The notes under the pieces: generated by a model
Told to the model about the DNA's origin: nothing
The model's input: only the letters and a program-made list of their open reading frames with translations
Databases searched by the model: none
Translations under genes and position numbers: made by a program
Shown here: in pieces, positions 1-5,730 of the stretch
How positions within the stretch are numbered: position 1 is the stretch's first letter
Layout: each line of letters opens with the position of its first letter
Source: an uncultured Collinsella sp.
GTDB taxonomy: Bacteria > Actinomycetota > Coriobacteriia > Coriobacteriales > Coriobacteriaceae
Assembly: GCA_900551815.1 (NCBI GenBank)
Contig: URXE01000080.1
Location: forward strand, 1 to 7,128
Length of the DNA stretch: 7,128 bases
Direction of reading: 5' to 3'

Positions 1-755
1 CCCAGGGCGTTGAGGCGCTTGACCATCCAGTCGGGCGAGGGGCCGACCTTCACGTTGCGCACGATGCGGGCGACGTAGCGGTCGCACAGGCCCTCGTCGG
101 CGATCTCGACAGAAAGCTCGTCGTCGGTCGCGCGGCCAGTCTCGGCCTTGATGGCGGGCAGCTCAACGTGGAAATCGCGGTCGAAGATGGCGCCGGTCTC
201 GCGGGCCATGCCGATCATGGACAGGCAGTCGGGACGGTTGGGCGTGATCTCGCAGTCGAGCACGGTGTCGCTCGAGCCCACGTACTCGGCAAACGGCATG
301 CCGCAGGGCGTATCCTCGGGCAGGATCATGATGCCGGAGTGGTCGCCGCCCAGGCCGAGCTCGCGCGCAGAGCAGTTCATGCCCATGGACACGACGCCGC
401 GAAGCTTGCTCTTCTTGATCTTGACGTCGCCGGGAAGCACAGCGCCGATCATTGCCGTGACGATGTGGTCGCCAGCCTCGAAGTTCTGCGCGCCGCAGAC
501 GATCTGCAGCGGAGCGGGGTTGCCGTCGGCGTCGAGATTCTTGTCGCCCACATCGACCGAGCACACATACATGTGGTCGCTATCGGGGTGCGGGGTCTTG
601 GTGAGCACCTTGGCGGTCACCACGTGGTCGAAGGACTCGCCCACGGTGTCGATTGCCTCGACCTCGGTGCCGGTACGGATATATTCGTCCGAAAGGGTCT
701 TGGGATCCTCCGGAATATCGATCATGGTCTTGAGCCAGTCGTAAGAAACGCGCAT
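1..755 (-). CDS. pheT: Phenylalanine--tRNA ligase beta subunit, N-terminal part (gene runs off the left edge)
   Basis: Large subunit of the cytoplasmic alpha2-beta2 phenylalanyl-tRNA synthetase, which charges tRNA-Phe using ATP. The beta chain binds tRNA and edits mischarged Tyr-tRNA. Reading leftward from ATG 755-753 gives 251 uninterrupted codons to the window edge. The product starts MRVSYDWLKTMIDIPED, the family's usual N-terminus. Residues about 40-150 form the OB-fold tRNA-binding (EMAP-II-like) domain, with the conserved block SKLRGVVSMGMNCSARELGL at 116-135. The block ITPNRPDCLSMIGMARE at 170-186 leads toward the B3/B4 editing domain, which begins near the cut end. Bacterial PheT is about 800 residues, so roughly 30% is present and the editing site and B5 domain lie outside. 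The start is supported by AGGAGA (766-761) five bases upstream. It follows pheS after a 162-nt gap and is probably co-transcribed under the same T-box. No damage is visible. Family identification is secure. Confidence 0.96.
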   Translation of the reverse strand, partial: MRVSYDWLKTMIDIPEDPKTLSDEYIRTGTEVEAIDTVGESFDHVVTAKVLTKTPHPDSDHMYVCSVDVGDKNLDADGNPAPLQIVCGAQNFEAGDHIVTAMIGAVLPGDVKIKKSKLRGVVSMGMNCSARELGLGGDHSGIMILPEDTPCGMPFAEYVGSSDTVLDCEITPNRPDCLSMIGMARETGAIFDRDFHVELPAIKAETGRATDDELSVEIADEGLCDRYVARIVRNVKVGPSPDWMVKRLNAL

Positions 756-814
756 GTAGCTCTCCTAGTTCTTAATCTCCGCATAGGGAGGAATATCAAA
801 TGAAGACGTTCGCC

Positions 815-921
815 TTAGGGTTGTTCAGGTGCCCCAGGTTGGCGTGAAAGAGGAGCGACGCGTACTAAAGGTACGCGAGCGACGGTTTGAACGCCAAGAT
901 GGGGTGCCTGGGCAAGCCTAA
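815..921. other. Long stem-loop in the pheS-pheT gap, starting in the pheS stop codon
   Basis: A colinear inverted repeat with no gaps: every pair sums to position 1736. The outer stem 815-850/886-921 has 26 Watson-Crick pairs, 5 G-U pairs (read on +) and 5 mismatches. An internal loop follows (851-858/878-885), then a 7-bp apical stem 859-865/871-877 closed by the loop TAAAG (866-870). GAGCGACG occurs twice as a direct repeat (853-860 and 877-884), flanking the apical stem. On the + strand, 846/890 and 847/889 form tandem G-A mismatches. All five wobbles are G-U on + and would be A-C on the operon (-) strand. The right end covers the pheS stop codon (918-920). It could be a repeat element, a small RNA antisense to the operon, or an intercistronic processing or stabilising hairpin. 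The structure is seen directly; the function is unknown. Confidence 0.8.
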
Positions 922-1994
922 AATTGGTTCAGGAAGCGCATATCGCCAGTCATCAGGGTTCTGAGGTCGGGCAGGTCGTAGCGCAGGGCCGCGACGCGCT
1001 CGGCGCCAATGCCAAAGGCGAAGCCGGTGTACTTCTCGGGGTCGATGCCGCAGTTGATAAGGACGTTGGGGTCGACCATGCCGCAGCCCAGGATCTCAAT
1101 CCAGCCGCTGTGCTTGCAGAAGTTGCAGCCCTTGCCGCCGCACACATGGCAGCTCACGTCCACCTCGCAGCTCGGCTCGGTGAAGGGGAAGAAGTGCGGG
1201 CGGTAACGCGTCTTGCGGTCCTCGCCAAACATGCACTTAACAAAGTAGTCGAGCGTGCCCTTGAGGTCGCCAAAGGTAATACCCTCGTCGACGACCAGGC
1301 CCTCGATCTGGTTGAACTGCGGCAGGTGGCAGGCATCGGCCGTGTCGGGACGATAGACGGTACCCGGGCAGATCATGTAGATGGGCGGCTTCTGCGACTC
1401 CATGGTGTGGATCTGCACGCCCGAGGTCTGGGTGCGCAGCAGCACATCGGACTCGCCGTGGGCGTGAGCCTCGGGGTGCGCGACGCTGCCGGGGTTGTTG
1501 TCGACCACGTAGAAGGTATCGCGGGCCGAGCGGCTCGGGTGATCCATGGGAGCGTTGAGCGCGGTGAAGTTGTAGTAGGAGGTGTCGACCATGGGGCCGG
1601 ACTCGACGGTGTAGCCGATGCCGCAGAAGATGTCCTCGGCCTCCTCGATGATCTGCTTGATCAGGTGCTGGTGACCGATTTGCGGACGGATGCCCGGCAG
1701 CGTGATGTCGACGGTCTCGTGCTCGAGTGCGTGCTTGAGGGCGGCGGCCTTCATCTCGGTGGTGCGCTCGTCGAGCATGCCCTCGATCAGCTGGCGCATC
1801 TCGTTGGCGCGCTTGCCCATCATGGGACGATCCTCGGGGGCGAGCTTGCCCATCATGCGCATCAGGCCGGTGATGCGGCCCTTGCGGCCGAGCAGCTCAA
1901 CGCGCGCGGCCTCGAGCTTTGCGGCGTCGTCGGCGCCTGCGACGAGCTCCTTGGCCTCTTCCTCGAGTTTGACCAGATCATCAATCAGACTCAT
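918..1994 (-). CDS. pheS: Phenylalanine--tRNA ligase alpha subunit
   Basis: Catalytic subunit of cytoplasmic phenylalanyl-tRNA synthetase (class II), which forms Phe-AMP and transfers Phe to tRNA-Phe. The product has 358 residues, close to the family's usual 330-360. Residues 1-90 form the N-terminal coiled-coil tRNA-binding arm (SLIDDLVKLEEEAKEL). The catalytic core follows: DHPSRSARDTFY at 151-162, motif 2 around 205-232 (YRPDTADACHLPQFNQIEG) and motif 3 at 324-345 (GFAFGIGAERVAALRYDLPD). A326 in GFAFG is the Phe-pocket alanine (A294 in E. coli). Four cysteines, C282, C285, C290 and C293, form a CxxC-x4-CxxC cluster before GWIEILGCGMV, seen in many bacterial PheS but not in E. coli. ATG 1994 is chosen because AAAGGGAAG lies just upstream and the protein begins there as in homologues; the frame stays open to 2177, but that stretch is T-box leader. 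First gene of pheS-pheT. Confidence 0.97.
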   Translation of the reverse strand: MSLIDDLVKLEEEAKELVAGADDAAKLEAARVELLGRKGRITGLMRMMGKLAPEDRPMMGKRANEMRQLIEGMLDERTTEMKAAALKHALEHETVDITLPGIRPQIGHQHLIKQIIEEAEDIFCGIGYTVESGPMVDTSYYNFTALNAPMDHPSRSARDTFYVVDNNPGSVAHPEAHAHGESDVLLRTQTSGVQIHTMESQKPPIYMICPGTVYRPDTADACHLPQFNQIEGLVVDEGITFGDLKGTLDYFVKCMFGEDRKTRYRPHFFPFTEPSCEVDVSCHVCGGKGCNFCKHSGWIEILGCGMVDPNVLINCGIDPEKYTGFAFGIGAERVAALRYDLPDLRTLMTGDMRFLNQF

Positions 1995-2030
1995 GTCTTC
2001 CCTTTCGTCTCTCGCGCTCCCCGCTTGCCG

Positions 2031-2048
2031 AGGCGGCTGCCGCCGCCT
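2031..2048 (-). other. Small perfect hairpin in the pheS 5' untranslated region
   Basis: On the operon strand, AGGCGGC and GCCGCCT form a perfect 7-bp stem closed by the loop GGCA. It lies between the T-box terminator (ending at 2081) and the pheS start codon, about 26 nt upstream of the ribosome-binding site. No T-tract follows, so it is not a second terminator. It might affect leader stability or ribosome access, or be a chance GC-rich fold. Confidence 0.5.
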
Positions 2049-2080
2049 GACATTGCGAAAACGCGGCCCGGTTCGGTAAC

Positions 2081-2120
2081 AAAAAACCGCCCTCGGGCAT
2101 GTGCATTGCCCAAGGACGGT
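2081..2120 (-). terminator. Intrinsic terminator of the pheS T-box leader
   Basis: Read leftward, ACCGTCCTTGGGCA (2120-2107) pairs with TGCCCGAGGGCGGT (2099-2086) as a 14-bp stem with two G-U pairs and the loop ATGCACA, followed by a run of T (2086-2081). Its 5' arm includes CCGT and CCTT, which are also needed for the T-box antiterminator, so this is the regulated off state. Confidence 0.93.
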
Positions 2121-2366
2121 TGAATTCCGCGGTACCACCTTGTTTGACCCGGCGGATGTCTGGCCCGCCGCGCCCACTCTTTGCCCCTTGTCGCGAGGCT
2201 CACGGCTTCCCTACTGGGGCTTCGCCGGTATTGGCCGCGCGCCCGTTGAGGTCGCTGCTCGGGAGTGAACGCTTGGCCCTTGCCGCCGCAGGAAGGCTTG
2301 CAGCCCATGACCTTCCCTCTCTTGCCGGCGACGCGGCGGGCAAAACCCTCTCCGTCAACGCATTGG
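2081..2366 (-). promoter_or_regulatory. T-box riboswitch leader specific for tRNA-Phe, controlling pheST
   Basis: Leader RNA that binds uncharged tRNA-Phe and then prevents termination ahead of pheS. All main parts are visible on the - strand. Stem I is closed by CGTTGA (2360-2355) with TCAACG (2249-2244). It contains the AGAGAGG bulge motif and a distal arm GGAAGG/CCTTCC around GGCTGCAAG. The specifier codon TTC (2269-2267) sits in GTTCACTCCC and reads Phe, matching the downstream gene. A stem III-like hairpin pairs 2170-2165 with 2155-2150. The T-box itself, AAGGTGGTACCGCGG, is at 2141-2127; its TGGT can pair with the ACCA end of the tRNA. The antiterminator pairs AAGG/CCTT and GCGG/CCGT around the bulge TGGTACC, using the 5' side of the terminator hairpin, so the two folds exclude each other. 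The 5' end (about 2366) is estimated from a possible -10 box. It is a transcriptional-type T-box and complete. Confidence 0.95.
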
Positions 2367-2371
2367 GCTAC

Positions 2372-2377
2372 AGGATA
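2372..2377 (-). promoter_or_regulatory. Possible -10 box for the pheST leader
   Basis: TATCCT on the - strand lies about 12 nt upstream of the first base of T-box Stem I, where a -10 box would be expected. No convincing -35 hexamer is visible 16-18 bp further upstream, so the call rests on position and a partial match only. Confidence 0.3.
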
Positions 2378-2498
2378 CCACATTGTGTGGGCGTATCGCC
2401 GCGTTCCGTTTTGTTCGTGCTGGGTACAAGGCAAGTAGCTGTGCAAACTGGCCGTGCGCCTATCCGTGGTGCTCGGCTCGCGAGATCAAGGATATGGT

Positions 2499-4073
2499 AT
2501 GGGAAAGAAACTCGATAAGAAAGCCAAGCCCGCAGCGGGCAAGACGCCCAAAGGCATGAAGGTCGATAAGGCCGTCAAAAAATTCCGCAAGCTCGAGGGC
2601 AAGCTGTGGACCCGCGAGTACCTGCTCAAGATTGCCGAGTTTGACGGCGCGACCATTGCTCCCGCCAACGGTGCCGCCGCCCGTGCCGACGCCATGGGCA
2701 CCCTTGCCGGCGAGCACCATAAGCTCCTGACCAGCGAAAAGTCTGTCGAACTCGTGCGCTCGCTGGCACGCGAGACCGTCGCCGGCGGCAAGATCGACGA
2801 CCCGCAGCTGCTCGACGAGATCCGCGTGCTCGGCCGCGACCAGCGCGAAGCGAGCGTCATTCCCACCGAGGAGGCCGAGGCCTGGACCAGGCTCACCTGC
2901 GAGGCCGACGCCGTGTGGCACAAGGCCAAGACGGCCAATGACTGGGCGAGCTTTGAGCCCTATGTAGATAGAATCGTCGCCCAGCTTAAGCATCAGGCCG
3001 AGCTCATGGACCCCAAGCGCGACCCATACGATGTTTGGCTCGACCAGTACGAGCGCGGCCTTTCCGCCAAGAGCTTCGATGCGTTTTGCGATGAGGTCAA
3101 GGCGACGGTCGTGCCGCTCGTGCACGCCATCGGCGAGCGCGGCCAGCAGCCCGCTGCCGACTTTTTGCACGCCCGCGTGCCCGAGGCCGCCCAGCGCGCC
3201 ATGAGCTTCGACCTTATGAAGCTCGTCGGCCTTAACCTGGACGACACCACGCTTGCCTTTACCGAGCACCCGTTTAGCGAGGGCTTTGCCGTGGGCGACG
3301 CGCGCATCGCGACGCACATCTACGAGGACGACTGCATCTCCAACGTCTACAGCATCATCCACGAGGCGGGACACGCCATGTACGAGCTGGGCGTCAATCC
3401 TGCCTATGCGCGCACCTGTCTGGAGGGCGGCACCTCCATGGGCATCCACGAGAGCCAGAGCCGCTTTTTCGAAAACACCGTGGGTCGCAGCCGCGCCTTT
3501 ATGGGCCCGCTGCTCGAGGTACTGCGCCGCCACGCGCCCGAGGTCTATGGCAGCGTGGACGAGGATACGCTCTACCACGCCGTGAATATCGCACAGCCGT
3601 CGCTGATCCGCACCGAGGCGGACGAGCTCACCTATCCGCTGCACGTTATGGTGCGCTACGAGATCGAGCGTATGCTGTTTGCCGGCGAGGCCACGGCCAA
3701 GGACATCCCCGCACTTTGGAACCGCTTTATGGACGAGTACCTGGGCATTCCCGTTCCCGACGACACGCACGGCTGCCTGCAGGATACGCACTGGAGCGGT
3801 GGCTCGTTTGGCTACTTCCCCACCTATGCGCTGGGCAGCGCCTACGACGCCATGTTTGTGCCGGCCATGTGCCGCGACGGCGTCGACCTTACCGGTGCCT
3901 GCGCGAGCGGTGATCTGGCGCCCGTCCGCGCCTGGCTGGGCGAGCACATTTGGCAGTGGGGTCGCGCCAAAGACGCGCCTGAACTCATCAAGGGCGCATG
4001 CGGCATGGCCTTTGACGCCCGCTACTACTGCAGCTACCTGCAGGACAAGTTCACCACGCTCTACGAGCTGTAA
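2499..4073 (+). CDS. M32 family (Taq-type) metallocarboxypeptidase
   Basis: Zinc (or cobalt) dependent carboxypeptidase that trims C-terminal residues from peptides, probably in cytoplasmic peptide turnover; no signal peptide or membrane segment is seen. The product has 524 residues, slightly longer than the usual ~500. Family hallmarks: HEAGH at 288-292 (two His ligands and the catalytic Glu), HESQSRFFEN at 317-326 with E318 as third ligand, 26 residues after the second His as in the Thermus aquaticus enzyme. RTEADELTYPLH at 371-382 and DTHWSGGSFGYFPTY at 429-443 are the other M32 blocks. ATG 2499 is chosen because AAGGAT (2488-2493) lies five bases upstream; GTG 2454 in the same frame lacks a clear binding site. 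The first 30 residues are an unusual Lys-rich tail (11 Lys) before the helical core. It is divergent from the pheS T-box; no clear promoter was seen in 2378-2487. It appears monocistronic, ending at a strong terminator. Confidence 0.95.
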   Translation: MGKKLDKKAKPAAGKTPKGMKVDKAVKKFRKLEGKLWTREYLLKIAEFDGATIAPANGAAARADAMGTLAGEHHKLLTSEKSVELVRSLARETVAGGKIDDPQLLDEIRVLGRDQREASVIPTEEAEAWTRLTCEADAVWHKAKTANDWASFEPYVDRIVAQLKHQAELMDPKRDPYDVWLDQYERGLSAKSFDAFCDEVKATVVPLVHAIGERGQQPAADFLHARVPEAAQRAMSFDLMKLVGLNLDDTTLAFTEHPFSEGFAVGDARIATHIYEDDCISNVYSIIHEAGHAMYELGVNPAYARTCLEGGTSMGIHESQSRFFENTVGRSRAFMGPLLEVLRRHAPEVYGSVDEDTLYHAVNIAQPSLIRTEADELTYPLHVMVRYEIERMLFAGEATAKDIPALWNRFMDEYLGIPVPDDTHGCLQDTHWSGGSFGYFPTYALGSAYDAMFVPAMCRDGVDLTGACASGDLAPVRAWLGEHIWQWGRAKDAPELIKGACGMAFDARYYCSYLQDKFTTLYEL

Positions 4074-4095
4074 AGCTTAGGCGACACGCCAATGC

Positions 4096-4136
4096 AAAGG
4101 GGGCGCCGCGGAATTGGTTCCGCGGCGCCCCCTTTT
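4096..4136 (+). terminator. Strong intrinsic terminator after the M32 carboxypeptidase
   Basis: AAAGGGGGCGCCGCGGAA (4096-4113) pairs perfectly over 18 bp with 4118-4135 around the four-base loop TTGG and ends in TTTT. It begins 22 nt after the stop codon. The A-run on the left arm gives a short T-run on the other strand, so it may also stop leftward transcription coming from glmM. Confidence 0.92.
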
Positions 4137-4138
4137 CA

Positions 4139-4260
4139 CCTAGTCATTGGGGACGTTCTTTAATGACTAGTCGTTTGGGACACTCTTTGCCAGCCAGAAG
4201 CACGGATGACGAAGAGTGTCCCCGATGGCTAGTCGTTTAAGAACGTCCCCAATGACTAGG
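4139..4260. repeat. 122-nt palindromic REP/BIME-like repeat with four copies of an 18-nt motif
   Basis: Outer arms of 22 bp match perfectly (4139-4160 and 4239-4260). The pairing continues without gaps (all pairs sum to 8399) to a 50-bp stem. Read on +, it has 43 Watson-Crick pairs, 5 G-U pairs and 2 mismatches, with a ~22-nt partly paired tip at 4189-4210. Four copies of GYCRTYKGGGACRYTCTT lie at 4143-4160 and 4170-4187 on +, and 4212-4229 and 4239-4256 on -, a head-to-head double pair. This layout resembles the REP/BIME elements mobilised by REP-associated tyrosine transposases (RAYT, IS200-like); no such gene is in this window. It sits in the convergent gap between two gene ends, a typical REP location. 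The family assignment is an inference; the structure is seen directly. It starts three bases after the carboxypeptidase terminator. Confidence 0.8.
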
Positions 4261-4290
4261 TTGACGCCGATGTCTTGGCAGCGTCGAGCC

Positions 4291-4318
4291 GTTACGCGGT
4301 TTGGTAAAACCGCGTAAC
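4291..4318 (-). other. 12-bp hairpin abutting the glmM stop codon (possible terminator)
   Basis: GTTACGCGGTTT (4291-4302) pairs perfectly with AAACCGCGTAAC (4307-4318) around a four-base loop (4303-4306). The right arm ends on the last base of the glmM stop codon (TAG, 4320-4318). Read leftward, the sequence after the stem is GGCTCG, with no T-tract, so it is not a classical intrinsic terminator. It may protect the mRNA 3' end, or termination may happen further on at the 4139-4260 repeat or the 4096-4136 stem. Confidence 0.6.
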
Positions 4319-5649
4319 TACAGAGCCTCGAGCGCGGTGGCGATGCGCTTCATGACGGCGTCGGCGGCGGCTTGGTCGGGGGCTTCGGCCAGCACGCGAA
4401 TTACCGACTCGGTTCCGCTCTTGCGCACGAGCACGCGGCCCTCGCCCGCCAGCGCGGCCTCGGCCTCGGCGATCGCATTCTGCACGCCCATGTTCTCAAG
4501 CGCGGCGTCCTTATCCGCCACGCGCACGGCAACCTGCGCTTGCGGCAGCAGCTTGCACGGAGCCGTGAGCTGCGAGAGTGTCTCGCGCTCGGCGCGAATC
4601 ACTTCCATCACGCGCAGCGAGGTCATAATGCCGTCGCCCGTGCGCTCGATATCGCCAAAGATCGTATGACCCGTCTGCTCGCCGCCCAGGCTGAAGCCGC
4701 CCTCGCGCATCTTGGCGTACACGTGACGGTCACCCACGCCGCTGGTCACGGCGCTCAGACCGGCGAGCTCGAGCGACTTGATCAGGCCAAAGTTGCTGGC
4801 GATCGTCGGCACCACGGTACCGCCCGAAAGGCGACCGTGCTTGTTCAGGTACACACCGCACACGTACAGGATCTGGTCGCCGTCGACCACACGGCCGCGC
4901 TCGTCCACGGCCAGGCAGCGGTCGGCATCGCCGTCGTAGGCAAAGCCCACGTCCAGGCCCTGCTCCACCACGTGGCGCTGTAGGCGCTCCATATGCGTGG
5001 AGCCACAGTCCACATTGATGTTAAATCCGTCGGGCGCGGCGTTGATCACGCGCACATCGGCGCCCAGCGCGTCGAACACCGGCTTGGCCACCGAGGATGC
5101 CGAGCCGTTGGCGCAGTCGAGACCGATCTTGACGCCCTGCAGCGAAAAGTTCGCGCTCGCGATGAGCGAGGCAATATAGCGGTTGCGACCCTGCATGTAG
5201 TCCACCGTGGCACCGATGTGGTTGCCCGTTGCCAGCGGCACCTCGCTCTTGCCATCGATGTAGTCCTCGATGAGCTCCAGCACGTCCTCGTCCATCTTAA
5301 AGCCGTCGCTGTTGACGAGTTTAATGCCGTTGTCGCAAAACGGGTTGTGGCTCGCGCTGATCATGATGCCGCAATCGAAGCAGCCCTCCACGGTCTGATG
5401 CGCCACGCCCGGCGTCGGGATCACGTGCAGCATGTAGGCGTCCGCGCCGCTCGCGACCAGGCCACTCACCAGCGCCGCCTCGAACATGTAGCTCGAGCGA
5501 CGCGTGTCCTTGCCCACGATCACGCGCGCCTTGGCCCCGCGGTTGGCGCCGTAATACCAGCCCACAAAGCGGCCGATCTTGTACGCATGCTCTACGGTCA
5601 GTCCGACGTTGGCCTCGCCGCGAAAGCCGTCGGTGCCAAAGTACTTCAT
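4318..5649 (-). CDS. glmM: Phosphoglucosamine mutase
   Basis: Cytoplasmic enzyme that converts glucosamine-6-phosphate to glucosamine-1-phosphate on the route to UDP-GlcNAc, the precursor of peptidoglycan. It has 443 residues, the normal GlmM length (about 445). The N-terminus MKYFGTDGFRGEAN is typical. The phosphoserine loop ISASHNP is at 97-103 with S100 as catalytic Ser. The Mg-binding loop DGDADR is at 239-244, the GlmM-type TSGVGDRHV at 302-310, and the sugar-binding GEQTGH at 323-328. The phosphate-binding loop RKSGTES is at 409-415; most family members have Pro where this has S415. ATG 5649 is supported by AGAGGA a few bases upstream and by the N-terminal match. It lies 81 nt downstream of the transporter gene on the same strand; a GATAAT (5710-5705) in that gap could be a -10 box but has no clear -35. 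Other alpha-D-phosphohexomutases are less likely given the start and motif set. Confidence 0.96.
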   Translation of the reverse strand: MKYFGTDGFRGEANVGLTVEHAYKIGRFVGWYYGANRGAKARVIVGKDTRRSSYMFEAALVSGLVASGADAYMLHVIPTPGVAHQTVEGCFDCGIMISASHNPFCDNGIKLVNSDGFKMDEDVLELIEDYIDGKSEVPLATGNHIGATVDYMQGRNRYIASLIASANFSLQGVKIGLDCANGSASSVAKPVFDALGADVRVINAAPDGFNINVDCGSTHMERLQRHVVEQGLDVGFAYDGDADRCLAVDERGRVVDGDQILYVCGVYLNKHGRLSGGTVVPTIASNFGLIKSLELAGLSAVTSGVGDRHVYAKMREGGFSLGGEQTGHTIFGDIERTGDGIMTSLRVMEVIRAERETLSQLTAPCKLLPQAQVAVRVADKDAALENMGVQNAIAEAEAALAGEGRVLVRKSGTESVIRVLAEAPDQAAADAVMKRIATALEAL

Positions 5650-5669
5650 AAGAGATCCTCTCTATAGAC

Positions 5670-5696
5670 AAAGGCGCGCCGCCAAAGCAACGCGCC
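5670..5696 (-). terminator. Weak candidate terminator between the transporter gene and glmM
   Basis: Read leftward, GGCGCG (5696-5691) can pair with CGCGCC (5678-5673) across a 12-nt loop, followed by TTTG. The stem is short and the T-run poor, so read-through into glmM is likely. The same stretch holds a 9-bp direct repeat, CGCGCCGCC on +, at 5675-5683 and 5691-5699. Confidence 0.3.
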
Positions 5697-5730
5697 GCCG
5701 GCCTATTATCCTTTAAAGCAACCGCAGGGG

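Noticed and set aside
924..2123. Long rightward open frame opposite pheS
   Set aside because: Antisense shadow of pheS caused by GC-rich codon use; composition is Ala/Val/His/Leu-rich with no recognisable domains.
1995..2177. Upstream extension of the pheS reading frame to 2177
   Set aside because: It lies within the T-box leader and over its terminator, has no family similarity, and the conserved PheS N-terminus begins at 1994 with its own ribosome-binding site.
1991..2446. Leftward 151-codon frame across the T-box leader
   Set aside because: The sequence is fully explained by T-box stems, terminator and pheS 5' end; no ribosome site or protein similarity seen.
2460..3947. Long leftward open frame opposite the carboxypeptidase gene
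   Set aside because: Shadow of the M32 gene, which carries all expected catalytic motifs on the other strand.
4139..4260. Reading the repeat block as a CRISPR array
   Set aside because: Only four motif copies, in opposing orientations and forming one hairpin, without regular spacers or cas genes.
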